Source: Propionibacteriaceae bacterium
Lineage (GTDB): Bacteria > Actinomycetota > Actinomycetes > Propionibacteriales > Propionibacteriaceae
Length of the DNA stretch: 64,000 nt
Assembly (NCBI GenBank): GCA_031267645.1
Contig: JAIRYW010000039.1
Location: 35,142 to 99,141 of the forward strand
Reading direction: 5' to 3'
Positions 21,556-31,463 of the stretch are shown here, piece after piece (the first letter of the stretch is position 1; each line of letters opens with the position of its first letter). A program made the position numbers and the translations under genes. The notes under the pieces are model-generated. The model ran no database searches. It was not told the DNA's origin and was given only the letters and a program-made list of their open reading frames with translations.

Positions 21556-22635
21556 GTGCTGAGTAAATTCTGGCTGGCTGTGGCTGGACTGCTGCTAGGT
21601 CTGGCTCTGGCCGTGATCGGCGTCAACCTGGCCTTCGCCAAACAGGTCGTCTTGACGGTGGACGGCGATCCGACCCGGCTGACCGTGGTGCACGCCAACG
21701 TGGCCGAGGTCTTGGCCGCCCAGGGCATCGTCATCGGACCGCACGACCAGGTCTACCCGGCCATGGCCGCCACGGTGTCGAACGGATTGGTCATCGACGT
21801 CAAACTGGCCCGGCCGATCGACCTGGTGCTGGACGGCCGCCGCGGCCGCCACTGGACCACCTCGACCACGGTGGGCGGGATCCTGGCCGAATTGGGCCTG
21901 GTCTTCGATGAAATCAAGTCCTCGCACGACCCGGACGCGGCCGTGCCCCTGGAAGGCCTGACCTTGACGGTCGACCCGGGCCAAGCGGTCTCGGTCACGG
22001 CCGACGGCGCCGTCCAACCCTTGCGCGCCCACGGCACGGTGGCCGACGCCCTGCTCCAGGCCGGCCTGGAATGGGACGCCGACGACTTGATCTCCCCGCC
22101 GGCCGAACAGCGCCTCAGCTTCGGCCTGACCATCAACTTGGTCCGGGTCGAGGTCCGCCCCACCACCCGCCAGACCGACCTCCCCTTCGAGACCGAGTAC
22201 CAAGACGACGACAGCTTGTACCGGGGCCAGACCCAGGTGACCAGCCGGGGCCAGGTCGGCCAGGCCATCCAGGAGATCCTGCAGACCTTCCACGACGGCC
22301 AACTGGTGTCAGAGGTCGTGACCTCCCAACGCACCACCCGCCCGCCGGTCACCCAGACCGCCCTACGCGGCACCCAAGCCCCGCCCGCCGTGGCCCTGGA
22401 AGGGGTTTGGGCGGCCTTGGCCAAGTGCGAGTCGGGCGGCAATCCGCGGACCAACACCGGCAACGGCTACTACGGGCTGTACCAGTTCTCCCTGCGCACC
22501 TGGCAGGGGGTCGGCGGCTCCGGCTTGCCCTCGGACGCCTCGGCCGAGGAGCAGACCGCCCGGGCCCAGATCCTGCAAGCTCGCTCCGGCTGGGGCCAGT
22601 GGCCCGGCTGCGCCCGTCGACTGGGCCTGCTCTGA
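21556..22635 (+). CDS. rpfB: Resuscitation-promoting factor RpfB homologue
   Basis: Secreted muralytic enzyme that promotes growth and exit from dormancy. Order: N-terminal hydrophobic signal/anchor (about residues 5-28), three DUF348 repeats (VVLTVDGDPTRLTVVHANVAEVL and onward, about 30-200), a G5 domain (about 205-275) and the C-terminal Rpf lysozyme-like fold. The catalytic Glu292 is in AKCESGGN, followed by NGYYGLYQFSLRTWQGVGGSG. Two cysteines in the Rpf domain fit its disulfide. GTG 21556 has better spacing to AGAGGA than the GTG two codons earlier. It is the first of four consecutive DUF348 genes. rpfB is more often found near ksgA; here it follows dnaB. Confidence 0.93.
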   Translation: MLSKFWLAVAGLLLGLALAVIGVNLAFAKQVVLTVDGDPTRLTVVHANVAEVLAAQGIVIGPHDQVYPAMAATVSNGLVIDVKLARPIDLVLDGRRGRHWTTSTTVGGILAELGLVFDEIKSSHDPDAAVPLEGLTLTVDPGQAVSVTADGAVQPLRAHGTVADALLQAGLEWDADDLISPPAEQRLSFGLTINLVRVEVRPTTRQTDLPFETEYQDDDSLYRGQTQVTSRGQVGQAIQEILQTFHDGQLVSEVVTSQRTTRPPVTQTALRGTQAPPAVALEGVWAALAKCESGGNPRTNTGNGYYGLYQFSLRTWQGVGGSGLPSDASAEEQTARAQILQARSGWGQWPGCARRLGLL

Positions 22636-22640
22636 GCCGG

Positions 22641-22670
22641 CCGACCGGGCCCAGGTCTGGGCCGTCGGTC
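22641..22670 (+). terminator. GC hairpin after rpfB
   Basis: Stem GGCCCAG/CTGGGCC with outer GACC/GGTC pairing, six bases after the rpfB stop. No U-tract follows, so it may be only a transcript-stabilising hairpin. Confidence 0.35.
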
Positions 22671-22770
22671 GAGACCTGGATCAAGACTTCTGCCGACCGC
22701 TTCCGATCGGTAGGCTGACAGCCGTATCGTTGTCCGGCCCGGCGCACGGGCCGCGTCCGAAGGGTGCCGA

Positions 22771-23916
22771 GTGTCCAAACTGGCCTGGCTGGCCGCCGGC
22801 GGACTGGCGGCGGGCTTAGTCCTGACCGGGCTGGGCCTCGAGCGGGTCGTAACCGGGCAAGTCACCTTGGTGGTGGACGATCAGACGACCACCGTTCCGG
22901 TCCTGGTCGCCTCGGTGGCCGAGGTCTTGGCCGGCCAGGGCGTCGTGCTGGGCCCCCGGGACGAGGTCTCCCCGGCCGTGGCCACCAGGGCCCGGCCCGG
23001 ACTGGTCATCCGCGTGGCCCACGCCCGCCCGGTCGACCTGCGACTGGACGATTTCGAGGGCGTCTATTGGACCACCGCCACCACCGTGGCCGCGTTGACG
23101 GCCGAACTGGGCTGGGAGGCCGAGCCGGAGATCCAGATCTCCTGCCCCGGCGACCAGGCCATCCCCTTGGAGGGGTTGGCGGTCTCGATCAGCCAAGGCA
23201 AGGACGTCGTGGTCAGCGCCGACGGCCGGGAACAGGCCTTACGCGCCCGGGGCACCGTGGCCGACGCCCTGGCGGCGGCCGGGCTGCGCTGGGACGACGA
23301 CGATCTGGTCACGCCCGGCCTGACCGAACGGCTCAACCACGGCACCGCCGTCAGCCTGGTCCGGGTCGAGGCCAGAACCGTCGACCGGCTGGTCGAACTG
23401 CCCTTCGCGGTCGTCCATCAAGAGGCCCCCGACCTGGAGTTGGGCCGCAGCGAGATCGTCCAGCCGGGCTCGGCCGGCCTCAAACGGGAGACCGTGGTCG
23501 AGATCTACCACGACGGCCAGTTGGTCTCCAGCACGGTCACGGCCGAACAGATCCTGACCCCCGTGGTCGATCAGCTGGAGCGTCGCGGGGCCAAGCTGCC
23601 GGCCTCGGCCACCCCCGGCAGCGCCCAAGCCCTGGCCCACCAGCAGGTCCTGGACCGGGGCTGGGACGGCCAACAGTTCCTCTGCCTGGTCGAATTGTGG
23701 ACGCGCGAGTCGGGCTGGCGGGTCGACGCCAGCAATCCAAGTTCAGGTGCTTACGGCATCCCTCAGGCCCTGCCCGGCTCCAAGATGGCCCAGATCGGCG
23801 ACGACTGGCGGACCAACCCGGCGACTCAGATCACCTGGGGTTTGAACTACATCTCCAACCGTTACGGCAGCCCCTGCCAGGCTTGGTCCTTCTTCCAGGC
23901 CCGGGGTTGGTACTGA
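22771..23916 (+). CDS. DUF348-G5 secreted protein with Apf-like lytic transglycosylase domain
   Basis: Paralogue of the preceding RpfB in its N-terminal architecture (signal segment, DUF348 repeats, G5 region near residues 200-270), but the C-terminal domain differs. FLCLVELWTRESGWRVDASNPSSGAYGIPQALPGSKM resembles the C-terminal domain of aggregation-promoting factors, a lysozyme-like transglycosylase fold with Glu313 as likely acid. The end GSPCQAWSFFQARGWY is typical of that group. The GTG start at 22771 has an AAGGGTG site, and a TAGGCT hexamer lies about 45 bases upstream. It probably cleaves peptidoglycan at the cell surface. Confidence 0.87.
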   Translation: MSKLAWLAAGGLAAGLVLTGLGLERVVTGQVTLVVDDQTTTVPVLVASVAEVLAGQGVVLGPRDEVSPAVATRARPGLVIRVAHARPVDLRLDDFEGVYWTTATTVAALTAELGWEAEPEIQISCPGDQAIPLEGLAVSISQGKDVVVSADGREQALRARGTVADALAAAGLRWDDDDLVTPGLTERLNHGTAVSLVRVEARTVDRLVELPFAVVHQEAPDLELGRSEIVQPGSAGLKRETVVEIYHDGQLVSSTVTAEQILTPVVDQLERRGAKLPASATPGSAQALAHQQVLDRGWDGQQFLCLVELWTRESGWRVDASNPSSGAYGIPQALPGSKMAQIGDDWRTNPATQITWGLNYISNRYGSPCQAWSFFQARGWY

Positions 23917-24020
23917 GTCGGCCGCTGAATCCGGCGGCGCCCGAGGCGCCGTCACCCCAACCGTCAAGGTCAAGTGGAGGTCGGACCGGATTCCTGGCCC
24001 AGCGCCGGCCGCTCTAGTTA

Positions 24021-24034
24021 CTGTCCTGGGACAG
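24021..24034. promoter_or_regulatory. Inverted repeat CTGTCC-TG-GGACAG upstream of the first RlpA gene
   Basis: Perfect 6+6 bp inverted repeat overlapping a TACTGT hexamer (24019-24024), 75 bases before the ATG. A TACTGT also occurs before the second RlpA gene at 25018, and both are followed by a GCGT...CGTCGTGAC stretch, suggesting related promoters. Operator role is inferred. Confidence 0.35.
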
Positions 24035-24108
24035 CGTTTCGTCGTGACCGCCCCCAGGCCACGGCGGTCGCTGGACGGACCTGGACCAGAACGGAGTCGG
24101 AGGCGAGC

Positions 24109-24975
24109 ATGGGCTCACGCTTGGCAGTGTCGATCACGGCCAGCGCGCTAGTCGGCGGGCTGGGGGTCGGCTTGTTCGGTCTGACCCAGCAGGTCGGACA
24201 CGACGTCCTCATCGTCGATCGGGGCCAGGTCACCGTCATCACCATGTGGGGCGGCCAGGTGGGCGACGCTTTGGCCTGGGCCAAGGTCCCGCTCCGACCC
24301 GGCGACCAAGTCCGACCGGGCGTCGACCAGCCAGTCAGCGACGGCGTGGTGGTCGTGGTCGACCGCCTGAACGAACGATCGGCCCGCACCTCGGAGCAGC
24401 CCTGCCCCAGCCCGATCGGCTTCGTGCCGGCCGTGTCCGACCCCAGCGCCAATCCCCCGGTCTCAGCCGTGGTGGCGCCGCTGACGCCAGAGCCGGACCA
24501 GCCGGCCGACCCGCTCCCCGCCGAAGATCTGATCGACGCCGTCAAGGGGCCGGTCACGGCGGAGCCACCGGCCGATCAAACCCCCGCCTCCAACGCTTCT
24601 CCCAGCGCCCGCCCGACCACGCCGGCGGCGCCGGCCGCTCCGGCCGCGACCCAACCGCCCGCGACCCAACCACCGGCCGACCCGCCGCCAGCCGCGCCGG
24701 TCAACAGTTGCCGGGCCTCGTACTACAACCAGGGCCGGGTGACCGCCAACGGCGAAGCCTTCAACCCCCAGGGTTTGACCGCCGCCCACCGCACCCTGCC
24801 CTTCAACACTCGCGTCCTGGTCACCAACCCGGCCAACGGCCTCTCGGTGGTGGTGCGCATCAACGACCGCGGCCCCTTCATCGAGGGCCGCTGCCTCGAC
24901 CTGGCCGAGGGGGCCTTCCGTCAGATCGCCGCCCTCAGCCAAGGCGTGGTGACGGTGCAATGGCAGGTCATCTGA
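24109..24975 (+). CDS. DUF348 plus RlpA-like double-psi beta-barrel secreted protein
   Basis: A 288-aa secreted protein. It has an N-terminal hydrophobic segment (about 8-27), one DUF348 unit (HDVLIVDRGQVTVITMWGGQVGDALA), a Pro/Ala-rich linker (about 120-200) and a C-terminal RlpA domain with YYNQGRVTANGEAFNPQG, HRTLPFNTRVLVTN and VRINDRGPFIEGRCLDLAEGA. The conserved acidic residue of this fold is present as Asp264, so lytic transglycosylase activity on stripped glycan is plausible. ATG 24109 follows GGAGG; the in-frame extension to 23974 lacks a site. Two cysteines, before YYNQG and in GRC, could form a disulfide. Confidence 0.87.
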   Translation: MGSRLAVSITASALVGGLGVGLFGLTQQVGHDVLIVDRGQVTVITMWGGQVGDALAWAKVPLRPGDQVRPGVDQPVSDGVVVVVDRLNERSARTSEQPCPSPIGFVPAVSDPSANPPVSAVVAPLTPEPDQPADPLPAEDLIDAVKGPVTAEPPADQTPASNASPSARPTTPAAPAAPAATQPPATQPPADPPPAAPVNSCRASYYNQGRVTANGEAFNPQGLTAAHRTLPFNTRVLVTNPANGLSVVVRINDRGPFIEGRCLDLAEGAFRQIAALSQGVVTVQWQVI

Positions 24976-25061
24976 GCCTCTTCGGCCTGTCGCGCCGACT
25001 TTGACGGGGACGCCGGGTACTGTGTGCTGCGTCGTGACGTCCGAACTTCCCCGGGAGAGTC

Positions 25062-26249
25062 ATGCTGCGCTCGAAGTATCTGGCCACTCTGGCCACCAGC
25101 TCGACCATTGGGCTGATCGCCCTTGGCGGTGTCGGCGTGGCCCAAGCCTCGATCAAAGACGTCACCATCATCGACGCCGGCAACGTCGTCTCAGTGGCCA
25201 TGTGGCACGGTCAGGTGGCCGACGCCATCGCCTACGCCAACATCGACTTGACCGACAAGGACGTCGTCTCGCCTGATCTGGCCGATCCCATCGCCCACGG
25301 CACCGTCATCGTCATCCTGCCCCGCTCCAGCCTCTCCTCGCCGCCGATCCAGCCGACGGCCGCCGCCCCTTCGACCACGGCCGTCGTCTCCGCCACCGCC
25401 TGGGCCAGCGGCGAGCCGCCGGCCGAACCGCCGCCGGCGACCGCGCCCGTCACCGAACCGGCCGCGCCGGTGGCCAAGCCGACCAAGAAGCCGACCGTCA
25501 AACCGGCCCCACCGCCGGCCGCGCCAACCATGGCCGACAGTCCGGTCTGGCAGCCCTCGGGCACGCCGGCCCCCAATCCCACGCCCAGCCCGACCCCGAC
25601 GCCGACCCCGACTCCCACGCCCACGCCGACGCCAACCCCCAGTCCGACGCCCTCCCCGACGCCGACGCCGACTCCTTCGGGCGACCCGTCGGACCAACCC
25701 AGCGGCAAACCCAGCTCGGACCCGACCGGCGGCCCGACCGCCAGCCCGTCGCCGACCCAGCCCGGGCAGCCCAGCCAGACGCCCACTCGGCCGTCCACCT
25801 CCACTCCGACCCAGTCCCACCCGCCGACCGAACCGCCGGTCGACCCACCCTCGTCCGAGCCCTCTCAGCCGCCGCCCAGCCAACCCTCCACGCCGCCGAC
25901 GCCGCCGCCGACCACCACCCAACCGACGGCCGACCCGGGTCCGCCGCCGGTCCCGGCCGACACCTGTCTGGTGACGTACTACAACCAGGGCATCCAGACC
26001 GAACAGGGTCAGATCACGGCCAACGGCGAGGCTTTCAGTCCGCACGGCATGACCGGGGCGCACCGCAGCCTGCCCTTCGGCACCTTGGTGCGCGTCACCA
26101 ACGCTGACACCGGCCGCTCGGCGGTCATCCGCGTCAACGACCGCGGAGCCACCTCCGGCGGACGCTGCTTCTCGCTGACCGTGGCGGCCTACTCCGCCAT
26201 CACGCCGATGACGCAGAAGTCCTTCAACGCCACCTGGCAGATCATCTGA
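25062..26249 (+). CDS. DUF348 plus RlpA-like protein with long Pro-Thr linker; catalytic Asp replaced
   Basis: A 395-aa paralogue of the preceding gene. It has a signal segment (about 8-29), one DUF348 unit (KDVTIIDAGNVVSVAMWHGQVADAIAYA), a linker of about 200 residues dominated by PT repeats (nt 25559-25680) and PPxxP motifs, and a C-terminal RlpA fold (TYYNQGIQTEQGQITANGEAFSPHG, RSLPFGTLVRVTN, VRVNDRG). The GPF..GRxxDL signature is altered to ATSGGRCFSLT, leaving Ser371 where Asp is expected. It may be a non-catalytic wall-binding protein, or use a different mechanism. The ATG follows a GGGAGAG site 86 bases after the previous stop. Confidence 0.85.
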   Translation: MLRSKYLATLATSSTIGLIALGGVGVAQASIKDVTIIDAGNVVSVAMWHGQVADAIAYANIDLTDKDVVSPDLADPIAHGTVIVILPRSSLSSPPIQPTAAAPSTTAVVSATAWASGEPPAEPPPATAPVTEPAAPVAKPTKKPTVKPAPPPAAPTMADSPVWQPSGTPAPNPTPSPTPTPTPTPTPTPTPTPSPTPSPTPTPTPSGDPSDQPSGKPSSDPTGGPTASPSPTQPGQPSQTPTRPSTSTPTQSHPPTEPPVDPPSSEPSQPPPSQPSTPPTPPPTTTQPTADPGPPPVPADTCLVTYYNQGIQTEQGQITANGEAFSPHGMTGAHRSLPFGTLVRVTNADTGRSAVIRVNDRGATSGGRCFSLTVAAYSAITPMTQKSFNATWQII

Positions 26250-26264
26250 CCGTCGGCCGGCCCA

Positions 26265-26279
26265 GCCGGTCGGACCGGC
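26265..26279. terminator. Short GC hairpin between convergent genes
   Basis: GCCGGT-CGG-ACCGGC lies between the end of the second RlpA gene and the end of the HAD gene on the other strand. It could serve as a bidirectional stop, but has no U-tract. Confidence 0.35.
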
Positions 26280-26288
26280 TTCAGACCG

Positions 26289-27110
26289 TCAGTCGGCGCT
26301 CAGCTCGACCGGCTCGGGCGGGGTGAGACGCCCCACCAGGTCGATCGCCTGGGCGATCGAGGGCAGCACCCGCGAAGGCCGGTAGGGGAAGGTCTGGATG
26401 TCGGACTCCTGAGTCGACCCGGTCAACACCAAGATGGTGCGCAGGCCGGCTTCCAAACCGGAGATGACGTCGGTGTCCATCCGGTCGCCCACCATGACGG
26501 TGGTCTCGGAGTGGGCCTCGATCCGGTTCAGCGCCGTCCGCATCATCAACGGGTTGGGCTTGCCCACGAAGTAGGGCAGCCGCCCGGTGGCGGTCGAGAT
26601 GAGGGCCGCCACCGCCCCGGTGGCCGGCAGCGAGCCGTCGGTCGAGGGGCCGGTCGGGTCGGGGTTGGTGGCGACGAAGCGGGCCCCCGACTCGATGAAA
26701 CGGATGGCCTTGGCGATGGCTTCGAAAGAGTAAGTCCGGGTCTCGCCCAAGACGACGTAGTCGGGGTCCCGGTCGTTCAGGATGAACCCCTTCTCGTGGA
26801 TGGCGGAGGTCAGGCCGGCTTCGCCGATGACGTAGACGGTGCTGCCCTCGGCCTGGTCGGCCAAGAACTCAGCGGTGGCCAGGGCGGAGGTCCAGATGCG
26901 GTCCTCCGGCACGTCGATGCCGGAGCGCAACAGGCGCGCCCGCAGATCACGGGCGGTGAAGATTGAATTGTTGGTCAGGACGATGTACGGCCGGCTGAAC
27001 CGTTCCAAGGCGGCGATGAACTCGGCCGCGCCGGGCAACGCAGTCTCCTCGTGCACCAATACGCCGTCCATGTCCGTCAGCCAGCAGGTGATCGGTCGTT
27101 CCCATGTCAT
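26289..27110 (-). CDS. HAD-IIA family hydrolase (NagD-like phosphatase)
   Basis: Phosphatase of the HAD superfamily with an alpha/beta C2 cap. Motif I is DMDGVL (Asp14 the nucleophile), motif II VLTNNS, motif III lysine in VGKPNPLMM, and motif IV GDRMDTDV. Length 273 aa is typical of NagD/AraL-like proteins. The substrate cannot be deduced; relatives act on nucleotides, sugar phosphates or glycolytic by-products. It is divergent from pgi, with CAGGCT seven bases before the ATG, so it is possibly another leaderless gene. Confidence 0.9.
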   Translation of the reverse strand: MTWERPITCWLTDMDGVLVHEETALPGAAEFIAALERFSRPYIVLTNNSIFTARDLRARLLRSGIDVPEDRIWTSALATAEFLADQAEGSTVYVIGEAGLTSAIHEKGFILNDRDPDYVVLGETRTYSFEAIAKAIRFIESGARFVATNPDPTGPSTDGSLPATGAVAALISTATGRLPYFVGKPNPLMMRTALNRIEAHSETTVMVGDRMDTDVISGLEAGLRTILVLTGSTQESDIQTFPYRPSRVLPSIAQAIDLVGRLTPPEPVELSAD

Positions 27111-27214
27111 GGGCCCAAGCCTGTCAGATGGGACCGGCCCAGGTCACTTCGAGGTCGCGTCTCGCCGCCGCCGCCCCCCGGTCGGCCAGCGCCGTCCGGC
27201 CGGTCGCCGGACAC

Positions 27215-27220
27215 TAGAGT
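27215..27220 (+). promoter_or_regulatory. -10 box for leaderless pgi transcript
   Basis: TAGAGT six bases before the pgi ATG, with no ribosome site between. Confidence 0.5.
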
Positions 27221-27226
27221 GGCCCC

Positions 27227-28900
<1,674 letters not shown>

Positions 28901-29033
28901 TCGCAAGGTCGCCGGCCCGGTCGGGCGCCGTCTGGGGCCGAGACCTGGCTGACGCACACCACGGCGCCGGGCCGAGAATCCGCCGACCTCCGCTGGGGCA
29001 GACCGTCGGCGGCCTCGGACCGGACAATCTTCT

Positions 29034-29067
29034 GTCGCCGCACGGCGACTATCTGATAAAGTCGCCG
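29034..29067. promoter_or_regulatory. Promoter/operator of hipBA with three GTCGCCG arms
   Basis: GTCGCCG occurs at 29034-29040, inverted at 29043-29049 and direct again at 29061-29067, making two overlapping inverted repeats. The second has 8-bp arms CGGCGACT/AGTCGCCG around ATCTGATAA. TAAAGT (29057-29062) is the -10, six bases before the ATG, so a bound HipB dimer would block the start site directly. Confidence 0.6.
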
Positions 29068-29068
29068 T

Positions 29069-29377
29069 ATGACGACAGTGACTGTGCGCGACGTCGCGGG
29101 GCTCGGCTCAGCCGTGCGCTCGGCCCGATTGAGCCAAGGCCTGTCCCAAGCCGAATTGGCCCAGGCGGCTGGAGTCGGGCGTCAATGGTTGGTCGGCCTC
29201 GAGACCGGTCACAAGACATCACCCCCCCTGGACATGCTTCTACGTCTGCTGAACCGGATCGATTTAGAAGTCGTCTTGGCTCCCGGCCGGCCCGCCCGGT
29301 CCGAGCCGTCCATCCCCATCCCCGTCATCACGGCCGACGCGGTGCTAGCCCGCCACAGCCAGGTCCGACATGGTTGA
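29069..29377 (+). CDS. HipB-like XRE-family antitoxin
   Basis: A 102-aa protein with a lambda-repressor-type helix-turn-helix: GSAVRSARLSQGLSQAELAQAAGVGRQWLVGLETGHKTSPPLDMLLRLLNRI (about 12-63). It should bind the inverted repeats in its own promoter and neutralise HipA. The stop overlaps the hipA start by 8 bases, so translation is coupled. The C-terminal tail (about 70-102) is hydrophilic, as in antitoxins that are proteolytically sensitive. Confidence 0.85.
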   Translation: MTTVTVRDVAGLGSAVRSARLSQGLSQAELAQAAGVGRQWLVGLETGHKTSPPLDMLLRLLNRIDLEVVLAPGRPARSEPSIPIPVITADAVLARHSQVRHG

Positions 29378-30629
29378 CCTGACTGTGGTCATGAACGGGC
29401 GGGTCGTCGGCGATGTCTTCGGCAACGGTTCCCGTTTGCGTCTGCGCTACGAGCCAGCAGCCACGACGACCCCCGATTTCACCGCCCTGTCGCTGTCCCT
29501 CCCGGCCGACCGGCCCCGCTGGCGAGGCCGGACCGTCTCCCATTGGTTGGCCGGCGTGCTGCCCGACCGCGAAACGGTCCTACGACGATGGCGGACCCAG
29601 TTCGGCGTCGCCAGCCTGGCTCCAGAAGCACTGCTCGAGCATGTGGGCGAAGACGTGGCCGGCGCCGCCCAATTCGTGCGGAGGAACCGATTGGAAACCG
29701 TCCTGGCCCAGAATAGTGATTTGCATGACTTGACCGAGTCGGAGATCGCCGAGGTGGCCCGATCAGCCAAACGAGACAGTCTGCCTTACGACTTCGACGC
29801 TGGAGTCGGCCGTTTCTCCCTGGCCGGGGCACAGGTTAAGTTTGCTTTGCAAAAGACGGCACAAGGTTGGGCGCTGCCCTCTGGCGCCGAGCCGTCCACC
29901 CACATCTTCAAGCCGGCCATCCCCGGCTTGGAGGACCAAGACGTGGCCGAAGTCATGTCGCTGCGCGCCGCCGCCGACCTCGGCCTTCCCACCGCCACCG
30001 CCTGCCTCGCCAGTTTCGAGGATCAGCGGGTGGCTGTGGTGGAGCGGTACGACCGGATCTCGCTGGCCGGCCGCTGGTGGCGGGTGCATCAGGAAGACCT
30101 TTGCCAAGCCCTCGGTCTCAGCCCCCAGCTGAAGTACGAGAGTCAGGGCGGCCCTGGAGTCGCGACCTGCGCCGATTTATTGTGGCGGCACTGCGGCCGA
30201 GCCGACGTGGAAAGATTCGCTGACGCCTTGATCTACAACTATCTGATCCGCGGCTCCGACGCCCACGCTCGCAATTACGCCATCCTGCTGACACCGGGAA
30301 ACGCTCGCCTGGCTCCGCTCTTCGATCTCAACTCGACTCTTGCCTTCGGTCAAAATTGGGCGAGCCAGCTAGCCATGCGCATTGGCGGTGAGGACCGCCT
30401 CGACGCGATCGCCTGGCCGCATTGGCGCGACTGCTCCGCTCAACTCGGCTTGGAGCCAGATCAGATCAGGGATCGCCTGACCACTATCTGCCATGACCTG
30501 CCGGATGCCCTGGCCACAGCGGCGGCCGCCCTTGACTTGACCGGAGCGGCTGGCCTGACCAGCCGGATTTTGGTGGAACGAGCCGCCGTCTGGTGCGCCG
30601 AGGCCGCCGACCGCTGCCGACTGGTTTGA
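29370..30629 (+). CDS. HipA-like serine/threonine kinase toxin
   Basis: A 419-aa HipA kinase. The N-terminal subdomain holds SLSLPADRPRWRGRTVSHWLAGVLPDRETVL. The kinase core has the Gly-rich segment GRFSLAGAQVKFAL, lysine in THIFKP, VVERYDR, HQEDLCQALG, catalytic NYLIRGSDAHARNYAIL and metal-binding LAPLFDLNST. All catalytic residues appear intact. E. coli HipA phosphorylates glutamyl-tRNA synthetase and causes persistence; HipT-type toxins hit other synthetases, and the target here is not predictable. It is slightly less GC-rich than its neighbours and may have been acquired. Confidence 0.9.
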   Translation: MVDLTVVMNGRVVGDVFGNGSRLRLRYEPAATTTPDFTALSLSLPADRPRWRGRTVSHWLAGVLPDRETVLRRWRTQFGVASLAPEALLEHVGEDVAGAAQFVRRNRLETVLAQNSDLHDLTESEIAEVARSAKRDSLPYDFDAGVGRFSLAGAQVKFALQKTAQGWALPSGAEPSTHIFKPAIPGLEDQDVAEVMSLRAAADLGLPTATACLASFEDQRVAVVERYDRISLAGRWWRVHQEDLCQALGLSPQLKYESQGGPGVATCADLLWRHCGRADVERFADALIYNYLIRGSDAHARNYAILLTPGNARLAPLFDLNSTLAFGQNWASQLAMRIGGEDRLDAIAWPHWRDCSAQLGLEPDQIRDRLTTICHDLPDALATAAAALDLTGAAGLTSRILVERAAVWCAEAADRCRLV

Positions 30630-30657
30630 GAATGGCTTGAGCGTCGGCGCCCTCGGT

Positions 30658-30663
30658 TACGAT
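30658..30663 (+). promoter_or_regulatory. -10 box for leaderless SanA-like gene
   Basis: TACGAT six bases before ATG 30670; it supports that start over an upstream in-frame TTG at 30637. Confidence 0.45.
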
Positions 30664-30669
30664 GGCGTG

Positions 30670-31338
30670 ATGGCTCGTAAATCCGCCCCACCGCCGCCGA
30701 CCCGGCGCCACCTCTGGGGTTGGCTGGTGGGCGGGTTGGCGTTGGTCCTGGCCTTCCCTCCGCTGGCCACCTTCATCTTGGCCCGGGGCCGGACCCAAAG
30801 CCTGGAGGAGGTCGAGGAGCACGACGTCGCCATCGTCTTCGGGGCCGGGGTCTACGCCTCCGGGCGGCCCTCGCAATACCTCCGGGCCCGGCTCGACGTG
30901 GCCCGCGACCTCTACCGGGCCGGCAAGGTCAAGGTCGTCGTGGTGTCGGGCTCGAACCCGGAGGACCACTACAACGAGCCCGAGGCGATGCGCCGCTACC
31001 TGGTCGACCAAGGCCTGCCCGACCAGGCCATCGTGTCCGATTTCGCCGGCTCCGACACGTACGCCACCTGTGTGCGGGCGCGCCAGATCTTCGGCCTCCA
31101 GCGGGCCATCTTGGTGTCGCAGACTTATCACCTGCCCCGCGCCATCGCGACCTGCCGGGCCACCGGCTTGGACGCCGTCGGGGTGGGTGACGAGACCATG
31201 CGCGCCGGCCAGCTCTGGTTCAAATATCAGCTGCGTGAGGTGCCGGGGTTGTACAAGATGGCTTGGGACGTCGTCTCCCACCGCCAGCCCGTCCTGGGCC
31301 CGGCCGACGACTCGGTCGAACGGGCTTTGAACGGCTGA
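30670..31338 (+). CDS. SanA/YdcF-like (DUF218) membrane protein
   Basis: A 222-aa protein with one N-terminal transmembrane helix (about residues 15-37) and an extracytoplasmic DUF218 domain: AIVFGAGVYASGRPSQYLRARLDVARDLYRAGKVKVVVVSG, then SDTYATCVRARQIFG and VSQTYHLPRAIATCRATGLDAVGVG. SanA of E. coli affects envelope permeability to vancomycin, and the family is linked to peptidoglycan-precursor metabolism. It begins 40 bases after hipA but seems to have its own promoter. A second, larger DUF218 protein is at 43.8 kb. Confidence 0.85.
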   Translation: MARKSAPPPPTRRHLWGWLVGGLALVLAFPPLATFILARGRTQSLEEVEEHDVAIVFGAGVYASGRPSQYLRARLDVARDLYRAGKVKVVVVSGSNPEDHYNEPEAMRRYLVDQGLPDQAIVSDFAGSDTYATCVRARQIFGLQRAILVSQTYHLPRAIATCRATGLDAVGVGDETMRAGQLWFKYQLREVPGLYKMAWDVVSHRQPVLGPADDSVERALNG

Positions 31339-31463
31339 CGGCCCCGCCCTTCCTGAGCCGGCCGCGCCGCCTGGGTCGGTGTGCGCTACGCTCCACTGCG
31401 TCGCCCGGTGGCGGCCGGGCCGATGACGCGCCGACCGCACCCGGACTGGAGCCTGACTTGGGG

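Noticed and set aside
25559..25690. Dense short repeats (CCGAC/ACGCC) that resemble a repeat array
   Set aside because: They encode a Pro-Thr linker in frame, with no spacers; not a CRISPR array.
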